Assembly: GCA_025403435.1 (NCBI GenBank)
Contig: CM046342.1
Span: 15,936,519 to 16,000,518, forward strand
From: Artocarpus heterophyllus
Lineage: Eukaryota; Streptophyta; Magnoliopsida; Rosales; Moraceae
Direction of reading: 5' to 3'
DNA: 64,000 nucleotides
Below are positions 12,370-22,446 of this stretch, piece by piece (within the stretch, counting starts at the first letter, position 1; each line of letters begins with the position of its first letter). A program made the translations under genes and the position numbers. Under the pieces are notes generated by a model. The model was not told where the DNA came from. It saw nothing but the letters and a program-made list of their open reading frames with translations, and did not search any database.

Positions 12370-14758
12370 ATAAAAGAGTCTAATGAAATCTCAAGGAGAA
12401 ATAAGGTATTCTTAAAAAGGAAAAAACAGACCGTCAAATTTGACTAAAAGAAAAATAAACACCGTTAAACTAGGAGTTTTACGTAAATAAATTACAAGCT
12501 TTCAAAAGAAACAATAACATAACAAACGACAAAAACCTCCTGAAGGACAAAATTTTTAAAACGGCGGTTGCTTAAACAAAGGGGGAAAAAAAGGTTAAAA
12601 CATTACATAAACGGCAATGACCTATAAAAAGTACAAGAATCCTACACGCGACAAGAACAATTACCGTGATGTGGTTAGAAACCGTTAGTTTTGACCAGCA
12701 CAGTCGGTTTTGACAAATGGAACTAAAACATATAAATATTAGATCTACAATTAAATTAGAAGATGATAAAAAGATACTTAATGTTCACTTTGGTTATTGG
12801 GCCTTCAAATCACTATTATTAGGTCCTTAACATGCTTCACAAACAAAGTTATTAGTATCGTCGTATTAGAAGCAAATTAAAATCATGAAATATAAAACAA
12901 ATGTTGAAAATTAAAGTTGATACCACACACGAGGATTTTATAGTGGTTTACATTGTTAAAAGAGCTATGTTCACTATTTTTTACTATGATATAATTTGAG
13001 TACAAAATACAAGCATTAATGGTTGCAAAATTAAGAAAAAAGCCTGAAACAATTTCTACAGAGTTTTTGTATATGAGAGTTTGGCAGCTTCCAATGGTGC
13101 CTTCTGCTTCTATTTATATAAGTCGCTTTATGAGGTTGTGGGCTTTAACTGATTGTTTGAAGTGGGCTTGGTAACGTTCTGAGTAGTGGGACATACGTCA
13201 TTCCTCGATTGGACGTAACCACCAAGCCATGCTCTCACGTTCTATTTAGTGGATTAATAGGTTTTCCTTTTTAACTGCCGAGCCTGAAACCATTTTGTCG
13301 AACCCTGCGAACCAAGCAAATTGGATGAAGATATCTATTAAACCAATTGATACCGTAAGTCGAATGAACACTTGACTAGTGAACCAATGGTAAAAAATGA
13401 TACTAAATCGAACACACATTGGGCTCGATTTGTTCTGATTACAATTTGGGGTTTCCATGCTGGACCTTACTTAATAATGATTTAGCCTTGACTAAATCAT
13501 ATCCCAACAGTTAGCCCCCCATTTCTTAGTCGATAAGATCGACCCCAACACTAATGTCGAACACATTGAATTGAATCATCCTCCGACCTTTTGAATCGTT
13601 ACTTCTTCTTCTTCACGAAATCACACGTTCATACTATAATAATGACCCTTCCTCGTGAAAAGGTGATTGTCAGTTGAACTTTACTTGTGGCACAACTTGA
13701 TTGGTGCATTTCAAATTATCTCTATTGCGCTGACGTCAGTGGCAGGTTGATGAGACAAAGCCTCAGTTTGAGTGGGAACTCAAAAAGATGCTTAATCTTG
13801 GCCATCAGATCATCTCCTAAGAATCAAATCCTAGCCCTTCATAACAATTTTTAGACAATATATAAGAAACTTCCTCTTCCTCTCCTTCATTTTCACATTT
13901 CCTCTTTGAAGTTCTTCGAGTTCTTCTCAAGTTTCCCAAGTTTCTTAGGATTTCCAAGCAAGATTCTTACTTTTATTTTGATTTTCTTGCTATTTTCTTC
14001 CCAAAGGCTTGCTTTTCCCTTTATTTTGCACATTTTGGCACCATTTTTGCTACTTTTTCTGGAGAAAATCGTTAATTTCTTGGCTATTTGACTCTTTAGA
14101 ACATAGAACACTTGCGAAAATCCCTTTAAAGTTCTTCAAACTCCAAGTTTTTAGACTCTTTGATCCTTCAAACCTTAGATTTCTCTTAAACTCTACTTAT
14201 TGCCGCTAAAGTATGTCAAAGAAACCGATCGATATTAGCTCAGCTCCTTGTCATCAAGCAACAGTCCCTAGAACACGTATGACGACATGGATGTTGATGA
14301 ATCGATCCGTCACCAATCCATGATCGAATGGAATTCCCAAATAGGTAGTGTTGGAACCATTAGGGAGGCAGAAAAGGCTATAGACGAAACAAACTTAGCC
14401 ATTGATAGGACAAAACAAACCTGTGAGTGCGGTTGGTTGAACCAAAGACACCAAAGTTCCAAGAACTTGTCATTCAAGTCCTCATCGAAGGGCTTTACTC
14501 TCTTTGAGAAGAGCCTAGAATCGATTCTAATGGAGAAAGACTTAGCAATGATTAGAGCAAAGTTCGACAAGAATTAGTAAACTTGTTAGGTTCTTATAAT
14601 GACAAACCAATCTTCTTTTTGTACAAGTGACAAAAGGACACATTAGTTGGGGGAAATACTTTTTAGCAACATTTGGAATTCAACTCAACTAGTAAAGGTT
14701 ACGCAATAAAAAAAAAGTAGTGTTTTTTTTAAGAAAAAAAGTGTCGTGATTTTTCAAG
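11476..14758. other. AT-rich region with promoter-like segment, no supported gene
   Basis: No protein was recognised. A pure A tract of 28 bases lies at 12341-12368. From about 12900 to 14210 the sequence resembles a transposon LTR or leader: a TATA-like atataagaaac at 13859, followed by a CT-rich transcript-start-like stretch and a Phe/Leu-rich low-complexity frame. A 96-codon open frame at 14287-14577 (MDVDESIRHQ start) has no recognisable domain. No second LTR copy was found, so the element type stays open. Confidence 0.4.
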
Positions 14759-15594
14759 TACTTGTTTGTCCAGTGGAGATTAAGGGCCCGTTTGTTTTAA
14801 GAACTTTTTGAATTCTTTGAACTCAAATTTGGATTCGAGTATTAAAAATCCTTTGAATACGTGTTTGTTTCCCTCAAAATTCAAATCTTTTGAGTATTAA
14901 GAATCTAAGTTTTCAGAGTTTTGACTCCCTCTAAGCTTGTGATACTCGGATATTTCTAATACAGTAAAAACTAAAATTCTCTCTCCTATAGTTGAGGAAA
15001 AAAATCATAACTTCTTCATTTGTTATCCAATTGAGATGATTTTTTTTTCATTGTATTCCTAGTGAAGGGAGGAATAAATTAAAATCCATATTGCATATTT
15101 TTTAGGATCATTAACACTAAGATTTTATTAGATTTGTTGATAAATTAAAAACTATTTTTACTATCTCTCCAAACACAAATTTCAATTTTATTCCATACTC
15201 GGATTAAAACTTAAATGCACATTTAAATGTCAATTGGATAACAAATCAAATTACTGACTCAAATTTTAATTCAAATCACACTAACTCAAATCAAATTACT
15301 AATTCGAATCCATTTACCAAATGGACCCTAAATGTCGCAAACATGTTTGTCTTCCTTGGCGAGAGCGGAGACACTGATTTTGAAGCAATGATATCGGGGA
15401 CTCATAAGACGATAATCATGAAAGGAGTGGCGGTTAAGGGCTCAGAAGAGCCGCTGAGAACATCAGGAAGTTACCTTAAAGATGACACTGTCCCTCCTGA
15501 GAGCCCTCTAGTCAGCTTTGTTGATGGGGAAGCATCAGCCAATGAGATTGCCAATGCTTTGAGGCAAGTCTCCAAGTCTGCCGCTGGCATGTGA
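14759..15594 (+). pseudogene. SPS: Sucrose-phosphate synthase, last exon, split by a MITE
   Basis: The enzyme makes sucrose-6-phosphate from UDP-glucose and fructose-6-phosphate in the cytosol. Only its C-terminal end is here. After an acceptor-like ttttcaag, 14759-14783 encodes 'YLFVQWRL'. The frame then resumes at 15332 with 'VANMFVFLGESGDTDFEAMI' and runs to a TGA at 15592-15594. 'GESGDTD', 'SGTHKTIIMKG' and 'DDTVPPESPLVSF' are characteristic of the SPS C-terminus, closest in style to the SPS4/C class. A 545-bp MITE with a TAA target duplication lies exactly between the two pieces. The insertion brings a stop codon at once (TAA from the target site). No other SPS exon was seen upstream, so this seems to be a gene fragment even without the MITE. 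A CT/TA microsatellite follows in the former 3' UTR. Confidence 0.85.
14784..15328. mobile_element. PIF/Harbinger-type MITE (545 bp) with TAA target duplication
   Basis: Left end GGGCCCGTTTGTTTT; right end in reverse complement GGGTCCATTTGGTAA. They share GGG-CC-TTTG-T. TAA is found directly on both sides (14781-14783 and 15329-15331), the standard PIF/Harbinger target duplication. Removing the element and one TAA joins the flanking sucrose-phosphate synthase codons in frame, which independently confirms both boundaries. It has no coding capacity. The right subterminal part (actcaaatcacactaactc) resembles the right end of the Harbinger element at 46029-51886. Confidence 0.9.
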
Positions 15595-15606
15595 GATGTC
15601 ACACCT

Positions 15607-15632
15607 TCTCTCTCTCTCTCTATATATATATA
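15607..15632. repeat. (TC)n(TA)n microsatellite
   Basis: A run of TC dinucleotides passes directly into TA dinucleotides, just after the sucrose-phosphate synthase stop codon. Confidence 0.9.
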
Positions 15633-15922
15633 GGTCTATTCTTTTGTCCGGTAAAATATCTTATATGTTGACTTGTCTAATGGAGGGATATACATGTTTC
15701 TGTCATGCAATTCTCTGATCATGTGTGGTGTGCCGTCAAAAGTGTACCTAGTGATGGCCCTGCCATGGTGATGAAATGCTTCTTCTTGTTAGCATTTTTG
15801 TGTAACTTTGTTCCATAAGGTTAAACCAAAAAGTTTTGGTTTGGGCTTTTTTTGTTATAATATTTCTCTCTGAAAAATTTTGACAATTTTGTTTTTCTAT
15901 GTGAACTTGTACTTGTGAACCA

Positions 15923-16414
15923 TGTTATTTTTTAATTTATTTATTATTATTTATTTAGTTTTTAAATGATAATAAATAAATAAAAATAAATTTAAGTGGT
16001 CCAATAGATACGTATTTTTTTCTAAAGGGTATCAACGAAAGGCTATCTCTAAACTGATATAAAGTTTCAAAAAGAAGGTCTTGTTTCAGAGATACCTCTT
16101 CATGGTAACACACTCTGATGGTGGGTATCTACAAATATCACGTAAGAGAGGGTCCTTATGTCTATGCAATTATTTCATAAATACATCATCTCTAAAAATT
16201 TCAGAAGGTTTAGAAGATTCGCTTTCTTTCACAAGTTTTTGTTTTCTTCAGGAATTCTTTCAGAGAAACTCTCCACTCATTCTTAAGATTATCAATGGTT
16301 GGAGGTCAGTTTTTTTTTTTTTTTTTTTACGTTTCTGCATTTAGATGATTTTCATGCAATTTGGTTTATGCATATATGAAAATCATAACTCTGTATACAT
16401 GCAAATTTCTTACA
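15923..16414 (+). repeat. Copia 5' LTR
   Basis: It begins TGTTATTTT and ends TTCTTACA, matching the copy at 21964-22446 along its length. Near 16301-16328 it carries an oligo(T) run that is much shorter in the other copy. Confidence 0.95.
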
Positions 16415-16415
16415 T

Positions 16416-16433
16416 TTGATATCAAAAGCATGG
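16416..16433 (+). promoter_or_regulatory. Degenerate tRNA-iMet-type primer-binding site
   Basis: One base after the LTR, TTGATATCAAAAGCATGGG resembles the Copia consensus TGGTATCAGAGC but has several G-to-A changes. Confidence 0.6.
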
Positions 16434-16712
16434 GTTTTCTCTGCCTTGATATACCTGAATGGAGTTTTAATGGAGTTTTTCAAAATACCCAAAACTTTGT
16501 TTAATTTGAAATCGTTTTTTGATGTTTTTTTTTTTTTTTTATGAAAACCAACGTTAGAAATCATTAGGAAATTGATTTTCTAACATTTTTGGGTTTTTAA
16601 AACGTCAATTTTGGTACCTATAAGATATAGAAACGACCAGGTCTGCAATTGGACCCATTTGGGTCAAATTCGGGCAAAGAAGACCCGAAATAATAAAAAA
16701 TGAAATCAGGGG

Positions 16713-16878
16713 CCAAAAACGACATGTTGTTTTTGCCCCGCATTTTGCAACCTCAAAACAACATGTCATTTTTTATTAAGAAAAACGACAAATCATTTTG
16801 CTGATGAAGGGGTGGCCATCGTTAGTGAAAACGACACGTTGTTTCGGGGCTTAATGCCCAAAACGACATGTCATTTTC
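16713..16878. repeat. Five quasi-palindromic repeats in the Copia leader
   Basis: The word aaaacgacatgtcattttt recurs in variants at about 16715, 16754, 16781, 16827 and 16859. The core ACGACATGTCGT is nearly self-complementary. The repeats lie in the untranslated leader between the LTR and gag. Confidence 0.75.
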
Positions 16879-17614
16879 CAGGCTTGAAAAATAAAAAACA
16901 AATCTGAAAAAAATAAATTATATTTTTTAGATTTTTTAATTTGGGTATTTTGGAATATTGTTTTTTTAATAAATCTAAAATTAATTATAATGAAATCCAA
17001 AATTTTATTATTTATGTTTAAATAAAATTAAATAATACAATTTTAGAAATTAATTTTAGATATGTTATTGAATTTATGCATAATTTATTTTGCATGTATT
17101 CTTTAGTTGTTATTCCTTTTAATATATGCAAATTCATGAATATTTTATGCATGAAAATTAAATGTCTTGAGTGATTTGTATAATTTAAATTAATTTAAGA
17201 ATAACCACAACATCTTGATTATATTAAAATTATATCTTAAGTTTTTAAAATCACATTTAGTTAAACGGGCATTAATTGTGACTAATTATGTTTAGTATAA
17301 TGAAATTTATCCCATAGGAAATTTTATTATATTAAATATGATTGGTTAGGATGAAATATTAAACTATTTTCTTAATTTGCCCACAGGGATTAAGAAATGG
17401 AATATAGTTTATTAGTTTAATCATATGGTTGTATGTGAATCAATGTGAATTATAAACTTAGTCCACAAGCAGTTTTTATGTCATATGATTCATAGTTTTT
17501 TTGTTGCATGATTTACATTGGTAAAATATGACATATAGTTATTAGCTTTAAACTTTTGATATGAGCATGTATGTTTGATGTATTGCAATAATTCAACCTG
17601 TTAAGTTATCAGAT

Positions 17615-18385
17615 ATGAAATGTGATATTCCCAAGCTTAAAGGTGCTAACTATAAAGTTTGGAAGGAGATGATTCTCCTTCATTTGGGGTGGATGGACAT
17701 TGACCATGCCATAAGGAAGGATGAATGGCCCTCTATCACTAAGACCAACACTTTAGATGATATTAGTCGATATGAAAAATGGGAGCGATCCAATCGTCTC
17801 TCTGTTATGTTCATAAAGACTAAGATCTCTGCTGGGATTAGGGGTTCGGTTGACCAATATAACAATGTCTGAGCATTACTGAAGGCTATTGATGAGCAAT
17901 TTGAGTCTTTAGATAAGGCATTGGAAAGCACCCTGATAATACAGTTTTCATGATTGAAGCTTACCGGTATAAAAGGCATGCGTGAGCATATCATGCGCAT
18001 GAGAGGCATTGCGGCTCAATTGAAGACGCTTGAGGTTGAGATGTCTGATTCGTTCCTGGTACATTACATTCTAAACACTCTACCCTTTGAGTATGGTCCC
18101 TTTAAGATCTCCTATAACACATATATGGACAAATGATCAATTAATGAGCTATTGACCATGTGTGTTTAGGAGGAGGGAAGACTCATCATGGAAGAGCGAG
18201 AGAAAGTAAATTTGGCAACCTAGGGTAATAAGAAAAAGTCTTAGACCAAGCAAAAGGGGAAAGGCAAGGCTCCTACCCAGCTGGATATTAACAAGGAGTT
18301 CAAGTGCTTCTTTTGTAAGAAGAAGGGGCACGTGAAGAAGGACTGCTCCAAATTTCAAGAATGGCTTGATAAGAAAGGTACTCAA
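17615..18385 (+). pseudogene. Copia Gag with zinc knuckle, interrupted
   Basis: The start 'MKCDIPKLKGANYKVWKEMI' is the usual Copia Gag N-terminus, and 'MREHIMRMR' and 'FLVHYILNTLPFEYGPFK' are the UBN2-type Gag core. A CX2CX4HX4C zinc knuckle (CFFCKKKGHVKKDC) lies at about 18307-18348. In-frame stops lie near 17870, 17951, 18134, 18167, 18221 and 18242, several of them TAG or TGA where related proteins have Q or R. The particle protein cannot be made from this copy. Confidence 0.85.
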
Positions 18386-21300
18386 CTCTCACTTATCTGT
18401 TATGAATCCAATATGATTGATATTAATTATAACATATGGTGGATTGACTCCGATTCTACAATCCATGTTACCAATTCCCTGCAAGGATTGCAAAACCTGC
18501 GGAAGCTAGTGGGAAGTGAGCAAAGCATCTATTGTGGAAATAAGATGCGCTCACATGTGGAGGCTATAGGAACATGCAAACTGATCTTAAGTAGTGGCTT
18601 TATTTTGTATTTGGAAAAGACATTCTATATTCCTAGTTTTTCTAGAAATTTAATTTCAGTTTCCAGACTTGTATCAGTTGGATATTCCTTAAATTTTTAG
18701 AATCTTCTTTCAATTTGTTTTATAAATTTGATTTTATTGGAGATGGTACTTTCTCTTATGGTCTTTTTCATCTTAATTTGCAAAATGATGCCAATTATAC
18801 TACTATGCATGTTCATGAAAATGTCGGTATTAAGCGATGTTTTATAAATGATGAATCCTCTATGTTGTGGCATCGGAGATTAGGACATATCTCCATTGAG
18901 AGAATTAAAAGATTAGTAAATGATGGAGTATTTAGTACTTTAGATTTTATTGATTTTGATACTTGTATGGACTGTATTAAGGGTAAGCAGACTAACAAGT
19001 CAAAGAAGGGTGCCAAGAGGAGTTCTGATTTATTGAAAATCATACATATAGATATTTGTAGTCCAGACATGGACACGTACTCTCAAAGGTACTTCGTCTC
19101 TTTCATAGATGACTACTCATGATACATGTATCTCTACTTGCTTAACAATAAAAGTAAAGCACTATATGCTTTTAAGGTCTTTAAAGCAGAAGTAGAGAAA
19201 CAACGCGAGAAGAAAATTAAGATCGTGAGGTCGGATAGAGGTGGAGAGTACTATGGTAGATACACTGAGTATGGACAAGCACATGGTCCATTTGCTAAGT
19301 TTCTTTAAGAACATCGGATTGTTGCCCAATACACTATGCCTGGTTCTCCATACTAGAATGGTGTAGCTGAAAGAAGAAACCAAATATTAATGGACATGGT
19401 GCGAAGTATGCTTGTTAGCTCCAAACTTCCTGAGTTATTGTGGACTGAAGCTCTTAAGACGGCAGTGTACATATTGAACCGAGTTCCAACTAAGGCTGTT
19501 CCCAAGATGCCTTTTGAGTTATTTAAGGGTTGGAAACCAAGTTTGTGACATGTACGCATTTGGGGATGCCCATCAGAGGTAAGAGTTTACAATCCATAAG
19601 AGAAAAAGCTAGACCCAAGGACCATAAGTGGATATTTTGTTGGTTATGCTGAATGGTCTAAGGGATACAGATTTTATTGTCCATCTCATAGTACTAGATT
19701 TGTGGAATCAAGAAATGCAAAATTTCTTAAGAATGACTTAATTAGTGGGAGCGATCGATCTTGGAACACTGTTCCTGAGAAAGATCATATAGATGCTCAA
19801 CCTTCCACTTCTTATGATAGATTGATTATTGTACACAACATGCCTAAAGTTCAAATGCATGATGAACAACAACAAGTCATTCAAGTTCCACAGACTGTTG
19901 ATCATGAAATAGATCCAGCTAAACAACAGATACATGAATCTGTTGAACAGCTTGTTGAACAACATGCTCCTCAGGAGAATGTTGAACCAACATTAAGGAG
20001 ATCTACTAGAGAAAAGCGATCGGCGATACCTAGTGACTATATTGTGTATCTACAAGAGTCTGACTATAATGTTGGAGCCGAAAATGATCCTGAAACGTTT
20101 TCACAGGCCATAAGTTCTAAGGAATCTGACTTATGGTACAGTGCCATGAAAGATGAAATGGATTCTATGGCATCTAACAGAGTCTAGGATCTTGTTAAGT
20201 TGCCTGATGGTGTAAAAGCCATTGGATGTAAATGGGTCATTAAAATAAAGAAAGACTCATTGGGCAACATTGAAAGACATAAGGCAATGCTCGTCGCCAA
20301 AGGATTCACTTAAAGAGAAGAAATTGACTATACGGAGACTTTTTCTCCTGTATCTAAAAAGGATTCTCTTCGAGTCATTGTGACATTGGTTGCCCATTTT
20401 GATCTGGATTTGCACCAAATGGATGTGAAAATGGCCTTTCTTAATGGTGATCTAGAGGAAGAGGTTTATATGAAACAACCAGAAGGATTTTCCTCTAGTG
20501 ATGGTGAGCATTTGGTCTGCAAGCTTAAGAAATCCATATATGGATTGAAACAAGCCTCTCGTCAGTGGTATTTAAAGTTTCATGACGTTATCTCTTCATT
20601 TGGTTTTGAAGAGAATATCATGGATCAATGCATATACCAGAAGGTCAGTGGGAGTAAGATTTGTTTCCTTGTGCTATATGTGGATGACATATTACTTGCA
20701 ACTAATGATAAGGGTTTGTTATATAAGGTAAGGCAATTTCTCTCAAAGAACTTTGAAATGAAGGATATGAGAGAGGCATCTTATATCATTGGCATTAAGA
20801 TCCATAGGGATAGATTTCGAGGTATTTTGAGTTTGTCTCAAGAGACCTATATCAATAAGGTTCTAGAGAGGTTTCGGATGAAAGATTGTTCACTAAGTGT
20901 AGCACCCATAGTGAAGGATGATAGGTTCAATTTGAACCAGTGCTCGAAAAATGAGCTCGAACGGGAACAAATGAAAAACATTCCATATGCTTCAGTTGTT
21001 GGAAGCCTAATGTATGCTCAGGTCTGTACAAGACCAGACATTGTATTTGCTGTGAGAATGTTAGGGAGATATTAGAGTAACCCAGGTGTTGACCACTGGA
21101 GAGCTACAAAGAAGGTGATGAGATACCTTCAAGGGACTAAAGATTACATGCTCATGTATAGACGACTGATAATATAGAAGTAATTGGATACTCCGACATA
21201 GACTTCGCTGACTGTGTTGATTCAAGAAAATCAACATCTGGTTTTGTTTTCATGTTTGCTGGTGGAGCTATATCTTGGAGGAGTGCGAAACAGACTTTGA

Positions 21301-21682
21301 CTGCTACCTCTACTATGGAGGCCGAGTTCGTTTCTTGTTTTGAAGCTACTTTGCATGGTGTATGGTTGAAGAGTTTCATATTAGGCTTAGAATTATGGAT
21401 TCTATTTCTAGGCCATTGAGATTGTACTGTGACAATTTAGCTGCGGTATTTATGGCCAAGAACAACAAGAGCGGTAGTCGAAGTAAACACATCGACATTA
21501 AGTACTTGGCTATAAGAGAACGTGTTAAAGAAAAGAAAGTGGTCATTGAACATGTGAGCATTGAATTGATAATTTCTAATCCTTTAACTAAAGGCATGCT
21601 GCCAAAGATTTTTAAGGATCATGTAGTACGAATGAGACTTGGTTCCATAATATTGTACACACATTTGGTTATTTATTTATGA
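18386..21682 (+). pseudogene. Copia Pol: protease, integrase, RT, RNase H, interrupted
   Basis: Visible in order: 'TFYIPSFSRNLISVSRL' (end of protease region); GAG pre-integrase 'LWHRRLGHISIERIKRL'; integrase core with Asp in 'IHIDICSPD', Asp in 'VRSDRGGEY' and Glu in 'NGVAERRN'; RT with 'LDLHQMDVKMAFLNGDLEEE', 'CKLKKSIYGLKQASRQWY' and the catalytic YVDD box in 'LYVDDILLATND'; RNase H with 'YSDIDFADC', 'STSGFVF', 'TSTMEAEF' and 'RSRSKHIDIKY'. Stops occur at several points, for example near 19120, 19306, 19354, 19546, 20185, 20311 and 21073, plus a frame change before RNase H near 21140. The order INT-RT-RH defines Ty1-copia. It is not functional. Confidence 0.9.
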
Positions 21683-21952
21683 AACTCTTATTCAGTTGTG
21701 ACGTTTTCTCATATTCAGTTGTGTACATATTCAGTTACTTTGAGAAAAATCAATTAAGTTGGACTTGGAATAAACATAGGGTTTATTCATTAAGTTACGT
21801 TACCATTTATAAGTTAGTATTAAGGGATATAATGCATTGTGATACATGAAAGATAATACTCATTATAAGAGGACCTATTGCCATGATTCATGTGTTTATT
21901 CCTTAAGTTTGAGATTGATTGATTTTGGTTATTTAGAAAATATATGCGGACT

Positions 21953-21963
21953 AAGTGGGAGAA
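21953..21963 (+). promoter_or_regulatory. Copia polypurine tract
   Basis: aagtgggagaa directly abuts the 3' LTR, as expected for the plus-strand primer. Confidence 0.8.
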
Positions 21964-22446
21964 TGTTATTTTTTAATTAATTTGTTAATATTTATTTAGT
22001 TTTAAATGATAATAAATAAATAAAAATAAATTTAGGTTGTCAAATAGATACATATTTTTTCTAATGGTATCAGCCAAAAGCTATCTCTAAATTGATATAA
22101 AGTTTCAAAAAGAAGGCCTTATTTAAGAAATACCTCTTCATGGTAACACACCTTGATGATGAGTGTCTATAAATATCACGTAAGAGAGGGTCCTATGCCT
22201 ATACAATTATTTCAGAAATATACCATCTCTAAAAATTGCAAAAGGTTTAGAAAATTTTCTTTCTTTCACAAGTTTTTGTTTTCTTCAGAAATTCTTTTAG
22301 AGAAACTCTCCATTCATTCTTCAGATTATTAATGGCTGGAGGTCAGTTTTTCTTTTCTTTACGTTTCTGCATTTAGATGATTTTCATGCAATTTGGTTTA
22401 TGCATATATGAAAATCATAACTTTATATACATGTAAATTTCTTACA
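21964..22446 (+). repeat. Copia 3' LTR
   Basis: It has the same TG...CA ends as the copy at 15923-16414, with frequent base changes and small indels, implying a long time since insertion. Confidence 0.95.

Larger units (their letters stand above)
15923..22446 (+). mobile_element. Ty1-copia LTR retrotransposon, full length but decayed
   Basis: Two LTRs of 492 and 483 bp start with TGTTATTTTTTAATT and end with AATTTCTTACA. A primer-binding-like site follows the left LTR and a purine tract aagtgggagaa precedes the right one. The flanking 5-mers are AACCA (15918-15922) and AATCA (22447-22451), a target duplication with one change. Gag, protease/pre-integrase, integrase, reverse transcriptase and RNase H follow in Copia order, with integrase before RT. 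The LTRs differ at many sites and the coding region has numerous stops, so the insertion is old. Confidence 0.95.

Noticed and set aside
13893..14209. Phe/Leu-rich frames that look membrane-like
   Set aside because: T-rich low-complexity DNA after a TATA-like box; frames overlap on both strands and have no recognisable domain.
14287..14577. 96-codon ORF beginning MDVDESIRHQ
   Set aside because: It could be a transposon gag remnant, but no motif was recognised and the opposite strand is open too.
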